64,000 nucleotides of DNA, from the NCBI RefSeq assembly GCF_900112225.1, contig NZ_FOLD01000026.1, forward strand, positions 1 to 64,000. The letters are read 5' to 3'. Positions 26,836 through 35,130 of the stretch are shown here, piece after piece. The translations under genes and the position numbers were made by a program. Source of the stretch: Massilia yuzhufengensis. Its GTDB lineage: Bacteria; Pseudomonadota; Gammaproteobacteria; Burkholderiales; Burkholderiaceae_D. Each line of letters opens with the position of its first letter. The stretch's first letter is position 1. The notes under the pieces were generated by a model, which was not told where the DNA came from, did not search any database, and saw only the letters and a list, made by a program, of their open reading frames with translations.

Positions 26836-28890
26836 ATGAACACCAGCTGGACTCCGATCAAGACCGCCGTGACCCTGGCGCTGTGCAGCGCCGCCATCGC
26901 CTTCGCCCCGGCCCAGGCCGCGGGGCAGGGGGCCGCCGCCACGCCGGCCAGGCCCGCCGCCGCCACCATGCTCCCGGGCGACGATTTCTATGCCTGGGCC
27001 AACGGCCAGTGGATGGCGCAGACCGAGATCCCGGCCGACCGCGGTTCCTGGGGCGCGATGGCCGCGCTGGCTGAAGAAAGCAACGCCCGCATCGTCAAGC
27101 TGATCGAGGAAGCCGCCGCCAACAAGGCCGCGACCGGCGAAGCACGCAAGGTGGCCGACTTCTACACCGCCTACATGAACGAAGCGGCGATCGAAACGGC
27201 CGGGCTGGCAGCGCTCAAGCCGCGCCTGGCGAAGATCGACGGCGTCAAGGACCGCGCCCAACTGTCGCAGCTGCTGGGCGAATTCCTGCGCGCCGACGTC
27301 GACCCGCTCAACTCCACCAACTTCAATACCCCGAATTTGTTCGGCGTGTGGTTCAACCAGAGCCTGACCGACCCGTCGCGCAACGTGCCTTACCTGCTGC
27401 AGGGCGGCATCGGCTTGCCGGACCGCGCCTACTACCTCGACAACAGCCCGAAGATGGCCGAGCTGCGCACCAAGTACCAGCAATACATCGCCGGCGTGCT
27501 CAAGCTGGCTGGCTATGACAACGCCGAGACGCGCGCCGCCAGGATCTTCGCGCTCGAATCGGAACTCGCCGAAAGCCACGCCTCGCGTGAAGAATCGTCC
27601 GATATCCTCAAGGCCAACAATACCTGGAGCATGAAGGACTTTTCGGCCAAGGCGCCGGGCATGGATTGGAAAGCCTTCATGAAGGGCGCGCGCCTGGGCG
27701 GCCAGGACCGTTTCATCGCCTACCATCCGGGCGCGATCAAGGGCGCGGCCGAACAGGTGCGGGCCACCGACCTGGCGACCTGGAAAGACTACCTGGCCTT
27801 CCATACCCTGAACCAGTTCTCCGGCACGCTGCCGAAGGCCTATGTGGACCTGCGCTTCGAGTTCTACGGCAAGACCCTGACCGGTTCGCCGCAGCAGTCG
27901 GTCCGCTGGAAGCGCGCGCTGGCCGCCACCAATGGCGCGATGGATGAAGCCGTGGGCAAGATGTACGTCGCCAAGCATTTCTCGGCAGCGGACAAGGCGC
28001 GAATCCAGAAGATGGTCGCCGACATCAAGCTCGCCTTCGAGCGCCGCATCGACAAGCTCGACTGGATGGCGCCGTCGACCCGCGCCCAGGCCAAGGAAAA
28101 GGTCCGCACCATGTACGTGGGCGTGGGCTACCCGGATGAATGGAAGACCTATGGCGGCCTGCAGGTCTCGTCGACCGACGCGCTGGGCAATGTGCTGCGC
28201 GCCCAGGAATTCCACTATGGCCAGCAGCTTGCCAAGCTCAAGCAGAAACCGAAGAAGACCGACTGGTCGATGCCGCCGCAATTGGTCAATGCCGTCAACC
28301 TGCCGCTGCAGAACGCCCTGAACTTCCCGGCCGCGATCCTGCAGGCGCCGTTCTACGACGCCAAGGCGTCCGACGCGCAGAACTACGGCGCCATCGGCGC
28401 GGTGATCGGCCACGAGATCAGCCACAGCTTCGACGACATGGGCGCCCAGTTCGACGCCCAGGGCCGCCTGCGCGACTGGTGGACCAAGGAAGACCTGGCC
28501 CACTTCAAGCAGGCCTCGCACAAGCTGGTGGAGCAGTACAACACCTATAAACCCTTCGACGACCTGGCCGTGAACGGCCAGCTGACCCTGAGCGAAAACC
28601 TGTCCGACCTGGCCGGCCTGGCCGCGGCCTACGACGCGTTCAAGGTCTCGCCAAGCGGCAAGGGCACCGGCGTGGAAGCCGACCGCGCCTTCTTCACCGG
28701 CTTCGCCCATGCCTGGCGCACCAAGATGCGCGAAGCCTCGCTGCGCCGCACCGTCCTGACCGACGGCCACGCCCCAGGCCAGTACCGCACCTCTACCGTG
28801 CGCAACCTGGATGCGTGGTACAAGGCCTTCGATGTGCAGCCGGGGCAGGCGATGTATTTGGCGCCGGAGCAGCGGGTCAGGGTGTGGTAA
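26836..28890 (+). CDS. M13-family metallopeptidase (neprilysin/PepO-like), exported
   Basis: 684 aa from ATG 26836 with GAGAAGGG upstream. Signal peptide ending near AQAAG, then an N-terminal M13 domain (GDDFYAWANGQWM). The zinc motif HEISH is at 526-530 and the third ligand is in ENLSDLAG (~588). The family C-terminus (RTSTVRNLDAWYKAFDVQPG...RVRVW) is complete. It cleaves oligopeptides endoproteolytically in the periplasm. It forms a likely two-gene unit with the M1 aminopeptidase upstream. Confidence 0.92.
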   Translation: MNTSWTPIKTAVTLALCSAAIAFAPAQAAGQGAAATPARPAAATMLPGDDFYAWANGQWMAQTEIPADRGSWGAMAALAEESNARIVKLIEEAAANKAATGEARKVADFYTAYMNEAAIETAGLAALKPRLAKIDGVKDRAQLSQLLGEFLRADVDPLNSTNFNTPNLFGVWFNQSLTDPSRNVPYLLQGGIGLPDRAYYLDNSPKMAELRTKYQQYIAGVLKLAGYDNAETRAARIFALESELAESHASREESSDILKANNTWSMKDFSAKAPGMDWKAFMKGARLGGQDRFIAYHPGAIKGAAEQVRATDLATWKDYLAFHTLNQFSGTLPKAYVDLRFEFYGKTLTGSPQQSVRWKRALAATNGAMDEAVGKMYVAKHFSAADKARIQKMVADIKLAFERRIDKLDWMAPSTRAQAKEKVRTMYVGVGYPDEWKTYGGLQVSSTDALGNVLRAQEFHYGQQLAKLKQKPKKTDWSMPPQLVNAVNLPLQNALNFPAAILQAPFYDAKASDAQNYGAIGAVIGHEISHSFDDMGAQFDAQGRLRDWWTKEDLAHFKQASHKLVEQYNTYKPFDDLAVNGQLTLSENLSDLAGLAAAYDAFKVSPSGKGTGVEADRAFFTGFAHAWRTKMREASLRRTVLTDGHAPGQYRTSTVRNLDAWYKAFDVQPGQAMYLAPEQRVRVW

Positions 28891-28942
28891 TTTTGGGTTG
28901 GGAGCGGGATCATGGACTAGCCTGATTCCCGGCCCTGATCCA

Positions 28943-29048
28943 AAGACCGTCGTTCCGGCGCAGGCCGGAACCCAAGTTCGTTCGCCCCGTCGAAACGCCC
29001 GCGTTCACCATGACGCACACAAAATTAGGCACCGGCCTGCGCCGGTGC
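28943..29048. repeat. Pair of extragenic palindromes in opposite orientation
   Basis: First unit: arms GTTCCGGC (28952-28959) and GCCGGAAC (28964-28971) in the context GACCGTC...CCCAAGTTCG. Second unit: GCACCGGC/GCCGGTGC (29029-29048) facing the other way. Such head-to-head REP-like pairs recur after other genes in the window. They fill most of the 227-bp gap between the M13 gene and the methyltransferase. Confidence 0.8.
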
Positions 29049-29117
29049 GACGTGCTGGTGTTGCGGACTAGCGGCGCGTGCGTGCCATCGCGCCGCGTTT
29101 AGCCCGATAATGCCCCC

Positions 29118-29735
29118 ATGACCCCCGACGACATCTCCCGCCGCACCCTGGCCCACTACGACCACAACGCCGAGTCCTTCTTCGCCGGCACCATCGACCA
29201 CGACGTCAGCCAGAACATCGACGCGCTGCTCGGCGCCATCGAAGCACCTGCGCCGTACACCATCCTCGACCTCGGCTGCGGCCCCGGACGCGACCTGAAA
29301 ACCTTCACCGAACTCGGCCACAAAGCCATCGGCCTTGACGGCAGTGCCCGCTTCGCCGAGATGGCGCATGCCTACAGCGGCTGCGACACCTGGCATCAGG
29401 ATTTCCTCCACCTCGACTTGCCGCCAGACATGTTCGACGGCATCTTCGCCAATGCCTCGCTGTTCCACGTCCCCAGCGCCGAGCTGCCGCAGGTCTTGCG
29501 CAAGCTTTTCAACACGCTCAAGCCCGGCGGCGTCCTGTTCAGTTCCAACCCGCGCGGCGACAACCGCGAAGGCTGGAACGGCCCGCGCTACGGCAGCTAC
29601 CACGACTACCCGGCCTGGGAGCGCTACCTGACCGATGCCGGTTTCATTCCCCTGCACCATTACTATCGTCCACCGGGCCTGCCGCGCGAACAGCAGCCCT
29701 GGCTGGCCAGCGTCTGGCGCAAGCCACTATGTTAA
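29118..29735 (+). CDS. Class I SAM-dependent methyltransferase
   Basis: 205 aa. SAM-binding motif I is YTILDLGCGPGRDLKTF (~47-63), the acidic strand-2 residue follows in IGLDGS, and motif III-like FDGIFANASLFHVP and LKPGGVLF complete the fold. It lacks a signal peptide and is cytoplasmic. The substrate cannot be read from the sequence. It stands alone between repeats and the csbD gene. Confidence 0.8.
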   Translation: MTPDDISRRTLAHYDHNAESFFAGTIDHDVSQNIDALLGAIEAPAPYTILDLGCGPGRDLKTFTELGHKAIGLDGSARFAEMAHAYSGCDTWHQDFLHLDLPPDMFDGIFANASLFHVPSAELPQVLRKLFNTLKPGGVLFSSNPRGDNREGWNGPRYGSYHDYPAWERYLTDAGFIPLHHYYRPPGLPREQQPWLASVWRKPLC

Positions 29736-29805
29736 ATGACGAACAGAGCCAGGACACGTTTAGACCTATCGTGGGCATCCGAACCACAGCACGATGAGGT
29801 GCCAC

Positions 29806-29982
29806 ATGAACGAGGACCAAGTCAAAGGCAAGGCCAAGGATATCGGCGGCAAGATCCAGGAGAAAGTAGGCGAAGCCACCGGTAACCGCCAGACCCAGCG
29901 CGAAGGCGTGTCCAAGCAGGTCGAAGGCAAGGTGCAGGAAAAAGCAGGCGACGTGAAGGATGTCTTGAAGGGCAACAGGTAA
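29806..29982 (+). CDS. CsbD-family stress protein (copy 1)
   Basis: 58 aa from ATG 29806: MNEDQVKGKAKDIGGKIQEKVGE..., the hallmark CsbD composition of Lys, Gly, Gln and Glu repeats. CsbD proteins are general-stress, probably partly disordered soluble proteins without known activity. A second copy lies at 32354-32572 in the same orientation. It ends at a strong terminator. Confidence 0.88.
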   Translation: MNEDQVKGKAKDIGGKIQEKVGEATGNRQTQREGVSKQVEGKVQEKAGDVKDVLKGNR

Positions 29983-30000
29983 GTTTGTCCTCGCCTGGAA

Positions 30001-30026
30001 AAAAGCCGCGCAGTGCGCGGCTTTTT
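30001..30026. terminator. Bidirectional terminator after csbD copy 1
   Basis: Arms AAAAGCCGCGC and GCGCGGCTTTT around AGT, with T (right) and A (left) runs. It ends both the csbD gene and the convergent exonuclease gene, whose stop is at 30026. Confidence 0.85.
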
Positions 30027-31006
30027 CATCGTGGGCCTTCATCGTCGTCCTGAGGCAGGTCGAGCCACATCACATAGTCGCCCTCGGCCGGGACCTTGCT
30101 GATCCGTCCACCACGGATCGTGGCCGCGCATTCGAAATGCCTGAACCCGGCAAGGTCGCGTTCGACCAGCGCGCGCCGGAAGTCGATCGCCACGCGCGGC
30201 GCCAGGTTGCCGACCACCTCTTCCTGCAGCATCACCTTGACGGCGTTCGAGCCCGTTTCGATCCGCAGCTGGACAGGGATGTCGAGCGCCGCGCCCTTCC
30301 CGGTGCGCGGTCCGCACACCGCTTCGAAGATGTCCTGGTAGCGGCGTGTGCCCAGCACTTCGATCCTGAACTGGCGCGGGCCGGTAATGACCGGGATGAT
30401 GGACGGCGCGCCGGCGGCGATGGAGCGGTCCGCCGCACGGGCAGGCTCGCGCACGCCCTCGACCTGCAGGGCGCGGAAATAGACCTCCAGCGCAAGGCGG
30501 GTGTGGTCCAGCGCGCGATGCGCCGTGCCGACCTCGAGCTCGAGGTGTTTGGCCAGCTTGACGAGCTTGTGGCTGCCGAGCTCGGGCCACGCCAGCCGGG
30601 CGCGCGCCAGCGCGCAGTGCCCGATGTTGCGCAGGGGCGGGCGGCCGTGGCGCTCGACGACGGCGTTCAGGAAACGCGCATCGGCATTGATGTTGAACGC
30701 GACCAGCGGGTGGTCTTCGATGAAGTCGATGAACTCGTCCAGCACGTCCTGCATCGGGCGCCCCTGCGTCATCAGCATGTCGTCGTTGATGCCGGTGAGC
30801 TTCGTGATGAATGGCGACAGCGGGCGCTCGGTCGCGATCAGGTGCTGGATGTGCGGATGCGTATCGGCGCCCGGGATGAACTTGACCGCGGCGAGCTCGA
30901 TGATCGAATCCTTCCTGGCGCACAGGCCGGAAGTCTCGACGTCAAAGAAGACGATCGGGTCGCCGGAGGTCGGGTAGTGGGGGTTCTGCATGGCGGTCGG
31001 CATCAT
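30026..31006 (-). CDS. DnaQ-like 3'-5' exonuclease with C-terminal extension
   Basis: About 326 aa from the ATG at 31006; ATGs at 31001-31003 and 30991 are also possible and no ribosome site decides. The exonuclease core has IVFFDVETSG (Exo I, Asp/Glu), LVAFNINADARFL (Exo II) and HRALDHTRLALEVY (Exo III with His-x4-Asp): all DEDDh catalytic residues are present. About 140 C-terminal residues form an additional domain of unknown function. Role: DNA or RNA 3' processing; not clearly the replicative epsilon subunit. Confidence 0.8.
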   Translation of the reverse strand: MMPTAMQNPHYPTSGDPIVFFDVETSGLCARKDSIIELAAVKFIPGADTHPHIQHLIATERPLSPFITKLTGINDDMLMTQGRPMQDVLDEFIDFIEDHPLVAFNINADARFLNAVVERHGRPPLRNIGHCALARARLAWPELGSHKLVKLAKHLELEVGTAHRALDHTRLALEVYFRALQVEGVREPARAADRSIAAGAPSIIPVITGPRQFRIEVLGTRRYQDIFEAVCGPRTGKGAALDIPVQLRIETGSNAVKVMLQEEVVGNLAPRVAIDFRRALVERDLAGFRHFECAATIRGGRISKVPAEGDYVMWLDLPQDDDEGPR

Positions 31007-31082
31007 TGGCTTTATAGAACGTACATATGCCCAGGCATCATACTGCCGATACCTGGACAAAGGTTCACCAATTGTCGCCGAC

Positions 31083-32171
31083 TCAGCCCGGTTTTCCCAC
31101 CTTGTCCGAGCGGTCGCCCAGCACGTCTTCGATATACAACATCTTCACCAGCACCGCGAGGCCGGCCGCCAGCGGCGTCGCCAGCGCTACGCCGGCAAAG
31201 CCGAACAGGGTGCCGAAGACCAGCTGCATCACGATCACCAGCGCCGGCGGCAGGTCCACCGCCTTGGCTTCGATCAGCGGCTGCAGCACATAGCCTTCCA
31301 CCAGCTGGATGCCGACGAACAGCAGGATCGTGTACAGCGCCAGGTCCTGGCTGATCGACAGCGCCAGCAGCACCGCCGGGATGCCGGCCATGATCGGGCC
31401 AAGGTAGGGGATGAAGTCGAGCAGCCCGGCGATGATGCCCAAGATGAGCGCCAGCGGCACGCCCAGCATGCCCAGGCCCACCGAGGTGACGACGCCGACG
31501 ATCAGCATCGAGGCCGCCTTGCCGAGCAGCCAGCTGGACAAGGTCTGGCCGAGTTCCTTCTGGACTTCGCGGGCCCGTGGCCGATGGTCCTGCGGCACCA
31601 GGCGGATCACGCCGTTCGTATACAGCTGGGGCGTGGCGGCGAAGTAGATGCCGACGAACAGGATGATGACCACGTTGCCCAGCGCCCCGATCACGCCCCC
31701 GAAGAACAGGCCGGCGTTCGGCACCATGTTGCCCATCTGCTTGACGATCTGCTCGGGCGGCGGCAGTTCGGCCGCGATGCGCTTGAGGATCGGGTGCTGC
31801 TTGACCTCGCCCTGCAGGCGCTCGACGGCGGCGGGGATTTCCTTTGCCAGCTTGCTGGACTGCTCGGAAATCTGCGGCGCCATGCCCCAGCCGCCAAAGC
31901 CGATGATGGCGGCCAGCGCCAGCACCACGGCCACCAGCGCCACCTTGCGCTTGACGTGCAGGCGCCGCGCCAGGATCTCGCTCAGTTTGTACAGCAGGAT
32001 GGCGCACAGGATGCAGGCGAAGACCAGCAGCAGCGCGTCGGCCGCCAGCACGATGGCGGCGGCCAGGAACAGGAACAGGATGGCGATCCCGCTGATCATC
32101 GTCGTGCGCTTGGCGACACGGCGCTGGGTGTGTGGCGGGTCGGCCGCTTGTTCTTGGTGTTGTTCGGTCAT
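31083..32171 (-). CDS. AI-2E family (YdiK/TqsA-type) membrane permease
   Basis: 362 aa from ATG 32171 (MTEQHQEQAADPP). About eight hydrophobic segments are visible, with the family pattern of two N-terminal pairs, a periplasmic amphipathic helix region (~90-160) and a C-terminal bundle containing GIIAGLLDFIPYLGPIMAGIP and LEGYVLQPLI-like EGYVLQPLIEA. Members export autoinducer-2 or act as Na+/H+ antiporters; the substrate is not determined here. It stands alone. Confidence 0.85.
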   Translation of the reverse strand: MTEQHQEQAADPPHTQRRVAKRTTMISGIAILFLFLAAAIVLAADALLLVFACILCAILLYKLSEILARRLHVKRKVALVAVVLALAAIIGFGGWGMAPQISEQSSKLAKEIPAAVERLQGEVKQHPILKRIAAELPPPEQIVKQMGNMVPNAGLFFGGVIGALGNVVIILFVGIYFAATPQLYTNGVIRLVPQDHRPRAREVQKELGQTLSSWLLGKAASMLIVGVVTSVGLGMLGVPLALILGIIAGLLDFIPYLGPIMAGIPAVLLALSISQDLALYTILLFVGIQLVEGYVLQPLIEAKAVDLPPALVIVMQLVFGTLFGFAGVALATPLAAGLAVLVKMLYIEDVLGDRSDKVGKPG

Positions 32172-32353
32172 GGTGGTGTCCCCGTTGAACGGCAAGTGCC
32201 GCGTTGACAAAAGATTAGCATTCACGCAAGCAAAATGTCGCGCGCCAGCGAGCTGCCGTGCTATGTGCGGGGACGTACAGAAAGCGGCCGAAGCTTCGTT
32301 TATTCTGAGCTTCATGCATGGCCATCCGGACATGTTTTCTTAAGGAGAAGACC

Positions 32354-32572
32354 ATGAACAAGGACCAAGTCGAAGGCAAACTGAAAGACATCGGCGGCAA
32401 GATTCAGGAAGAGTTCGGCGATGCGATCGACAGCCCAGAGCAAGAAGCAAAAGGCCTGGCAAAACAGGTTGAGGGCAAGACCCAGAAGAAACTGGGTGAT
32501 GTGCGCGAAGCGCTGGATGATGCCACCGATGGCACCACCACCACCACGACCACCACGACTCGCCGTCCGTAA
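32354..32572 (+). CDS. CsbD-family stress protein (copy 2) with poly-Thr tail
   Basis: 72 aa from ATG 32354 after TAAGGAG. The N-terminal 50 residues match CsbD and copy 1 (MNKDQVEGKLKDIGGKIQEEFG). The C-terminus is unusual: DDATDG followed by nine Thr and RRP, encoded by a run of ACC/ACG triplets that could vary in length by slippage. A hairpin terminator follows. Confidence 0.87.
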   Translation: MNKDQVEGKLKDIGGKIQEEFGDAIDSPEQEAKGLAKQVEGKTQKKLGDVREALDDATDGTTTTTTTTTRRP

Positions 32573-32594
32573 GACTGCGGTTTTGTGATGAGGG

Positions 32595-32616
32595 ACAGCC
32601 GCCTGAGGGCGGCTGT
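32595..32616 (+). terminator. Terminator of csbD copy 2
   Basis: Arms ACAGCCGCC and GGCGGCTGT around TGAG, followed by a T-rich TGTTGTTT tail. Confidence 0.7.
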
Positions 32617-32646
32617 TGTTGTTTAGGGGGTGTGTTGCGAAATTAG

Positions 32647-32751
32647 GTTCCGGCCTTCGCCGGAACGACGGTCTCAAGTGTAGTGGTACTGATCGAGCCG
32701 CATCAATTCTATCGTTAGTCTAGAGACCGTCGTCCCGGCGCAGGCCGGGAC
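32647..32751. repeat. Inverted pair of extragenic palindromes
   Basis: GTTCCGGC/GCCGGAAC with loop CTTC (32647-32666) and GTCCCGGC/GCCGGGAC with loop GCAG (32732-32751). The two units face each other, with outer tails AATT(A)GG and CCCAATTT. This is the same family as the pairs near 29.0, 45.9, 56.8 and 59.2 kb. Confidence 0.8.
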
Positions 32752-32782
32752 CCAATTTTCCCCGAACAGCCCCTACAAAAGA

Positions 32783-32806
32783 AAACAGCCGCAAACGCGG
32801 CTGTTT
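32783..32806 (-). terminator. Terminator of the S9 peptidase gene
   Basis: Arms AAACAGCCGC and GCGGCTGTTT around AAAC, 21 bp after the peptidase stop on the minus strand, followed by a TTTTC tail on that strand. Confidence 0.7.
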
Positions 32807-32826
32807 CCACTAACAAACCCAATCAA

Positions 32827-35058
32827 TCACTTCGGCTGCGTCCCGCCCAAATTCTTCTTGAAGAAGCCTTCAATCATCCCATACACGTGCCGCTGGTTGA
32901 CCTTGCCCGAAATCCCGTGCTTGGCCCCTGGATAGGTCATCAGTTCGAACTGCACGTTACGCTTGACCAGCTCGTCGATCAGGCGCGTAGTGTTGGTGAA
33001 CAGCACGTTGTCGTCCGCCATGCCATGCACCAGCAGCAGTGGCGACTTCATGCCATCCAGGTGCGCGAACACGCCACTGCGCTTGTAGGCTTCCGGATCC
33101 GACTTCGGCGTACCGCCCACGAACTGCTCGGTGTAGTGGGTGTCGTACAGCGCCCAGTCGGTCACCGGCGCCACCGACACTCCCATCGCGATCTTGCTTG
33201 AGGCTGCCGACAGCAGGCGCAGCGTCATGTAGCCGCCGTAGCTCCAGCCGAACACGCCGACGCGCTTGGCATCGACGAAGCTCTGCTTGGCCAGCCAGTC
33301 GATGCCGGTCAGCTGGTCTTCGACTTCGACCTTGCCCAGGTTGTTGTAGAGGGCATCGGTGAAGACGCGCTCGCGGCGGCTCGAGCCACGGTTGTCCAGG
33401 GTGAACACCACGAAGCCCTGCTGCGCCATGTACTGGTTGAAGTAGCTGCCCCAGTTGCGGGTCACGCGCTGCGAGTGCGGGCCGCCGTAGGTGAACAGGA
33501 ACACCGGATAGCGCTTGGTAGCGTCGAAGTTGGCCGGCTTGATCATCGAATAGTGGAGAGTCTGGCCATCCTTGGCCTTGATCGTGCCGAACTCGGTCGG
33601 CAGGTGATCGGCAATGTACTTGCCGTAAGGATGGTTCGCGTTCAGCTCGTTCTTCTCCAGCCATTCCACCATGCTGCCGTCGGCGCGGCGGATCGACACT
33701 TGCGGTGGGGTGGTCGGGTTCGAGTAGGTGTCGACGAAGATCTTGCCATTGCCTGCGAACGAGGCGTCGTGCCAGCCGTCGCCGCTGGTGATGCGCACCG
33801 GCTTGGCGGCGTTGCTGCCGTCCAGGTTCAGCGCATAGGTCTGCTTGTCGATGACCGCATCCTTGTTCGACGAGATATAGACCTTTCCACCGGCTTCATC
33901 GACCGCCAGGATATTGTCCACGCCCCAGTCGCCTTTCGACAGCGGATGCATCAGCTTGCCGTCCAGGCCAACCAGGTAGAGGTGGTTGCGGCCGTCGCGC
34001 TCCGAGGCCCAGATGAAGGCCTTCTTGTTCTTCAGGAAGCGCAGGTCGTTGTGGATGCTGACCCAGGTCTTCGAGGTTTCCGACAGCAGCGGGCGCTGGG
34101 CCAGGGTGTCGACATCGACTGCCACCAGGTCCAGGCGCTTCTGGTCGCGGGTCTGGCGCTGGTACACGAGGGTCTTGGCGTCGGCGCTGAAGTCGGCGCG
34201 CACCAGGTAGATGTCTTTTTCAGGGCCCAGGTCGACCTTGCGCTGCTGGCCAGTGGCCGGGTTGACGACCATCAGCTCGATCAGCACGTTCGGGTCGCCC
34301 GCGGCCGGGTAGTGCTGGTCGATCACTTCGGTACGGTCGGCGAAGATCTCGAAGCGGCGCACCACCGGCACCGGGGCTTCGTCGTAGCGGCGGTAGGCGA
34401 TCGCGGAATCGTCCGGCGCCCAGTAGTAGCCGGTGTGCTGGTCCATTTCTTCCTGCGCGACGAATTCGGCTTCGCCGTTGTGGATGGTGCCCTTGCCGTC
34501 GGTGGTCAGCTGGCGCTCGGCGCCGGTCTGGAGGTCGATCACCACCAGGTTCTGGTTGCGCACGAAGGACACGTAGCGGCCCTTGGGCGAAATCTTCGGG
34601 TCGATCACATTGCCCGACGCGACCTTGCGCGGCGCGTCCGGCTTGGCGGCATTGACCAGGTACAGGTCGCCACCGATCGGCACCAGGAGCTGCTTGCCGT
34701 CCGGCGACCAGTTATAGGTGAGGATGCCCGACAGGCCGGCGGTACGGGCACGTTCGCGGCGCGCCTTCTCTTCCAGCGACAGTTCCTCGTTCGGCACCAG
34801 GCTCTTCGAATCGACCAGACGCTGGGTGGTCTTGGTCTTCATGTTGTATTCCCACAGGTCCAGCTGGTACTGGTTGTCGGCACGGCCGCGCAGGAAGGTG
34901 ACGCGCTCGCCGTCGGGCGACACGCGCAGGTTCTTGACGCTGGCGCCGGCCAGCGCTGGATCGCCGTAGATACGGTCCAGCGTCAGGCGTTCGGCCAATG
35001 CGGGAGCGGCCGCGAGGGCGACCGCGAGGGCGGTCGAGAGGAGCAGGAGAGGGCGCAT
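32827..35058 (-). CDS. Dipeptidyl peptidase IV-like S9 peptidase, exported
   Basis: 743 aa. Signal peptide MRPLLLLSTALAVALAAAPALAE. Residues ~40-480 are the DPPIV N-terminal beta-propeller, including the YYWAPDDSAIAY segment and the Glu-rich EAEFVAQEEMDQHTG, which is the Glu pair that binds the substrate N-terminus. The C-terminal alpha/beta-hydrolase domain has GWSYGG (nucleophile Ser near 606), DDNVLF (Asp) and GAKHGI (His). It should remove dipeptides, often X-Pro. With the nearby M1 and M13 enzymes it gives three exported peptidases within 11 kb. Confidence 0.92.
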   Translation of the reverse strand: MRPLLLLSTALAVALAAAPALAERLTLDRIYGDPALAGASVKNLRVSPDGERVTFLRGRADNQYQLDLWEYNMKTKTTQRLVDSKSLVPNEELSLEEKARRERARTAGLSGILTYNWSPDGKQLLVPIGGDLYLVNAAKPDAPRKVASGNVIDPKISPKGRYVSFVRNQNLVVIDLQTGAERQLTTDGKGTIHNGEAEFVAQEEMDQHTGYYWAPDDSAIAYRRYDEAPVPVVRRFEIFADRTEVIDQHYPAAGDPNVLIELMVVNPATGQQRKVDLGPEKDIYLVRADFSADAKTLVYQRQTRDQKRLDLVAVDVDTLAQRPLLSETSKTWVSIHNDLRFLKNKKAFIWASERDGRNHLYLVGLDGKLMHPLSKGDWGVDNILAVDEAGGKVYISSNKDAVIDKQTYALNLDGSNAAKPVRITSGDGWHDASFAGNGKIFVDTYSNPTTPPQVSIRRADGSMVEWLEKNELNANHPYGKYIADHLPTEFGTIKAKDGQTLHYSMIKPANFDATKRYPVFLFTYGGPHSQRVTRNWGSYFNQYMAQQGFVVFTLDNRGSSRRERVFTDALYNNLGKVEVEDQLTGIDWLAKQSFVDAKRVGVFGWSYGGYMTLRLLSAASSKIAMGVSVAPVTDWALYDTHYTEQFVGGTPKSDPEAYKRSGVFAHLDGMKSPLLLVHGMADDNVLFTNTTRLIDELVKRNVQFELMTYPGAKHGISGKVNQRHVYGMIEGFFKKNLGGTQPK

Positions 35059-35130
35059 GAAATGTCTCTGGTGTAAGTTAATTTTCTACAACTGCGGAAC
35101 GATACCAGAGTCCCTCTCGAAAAGCTGTAA

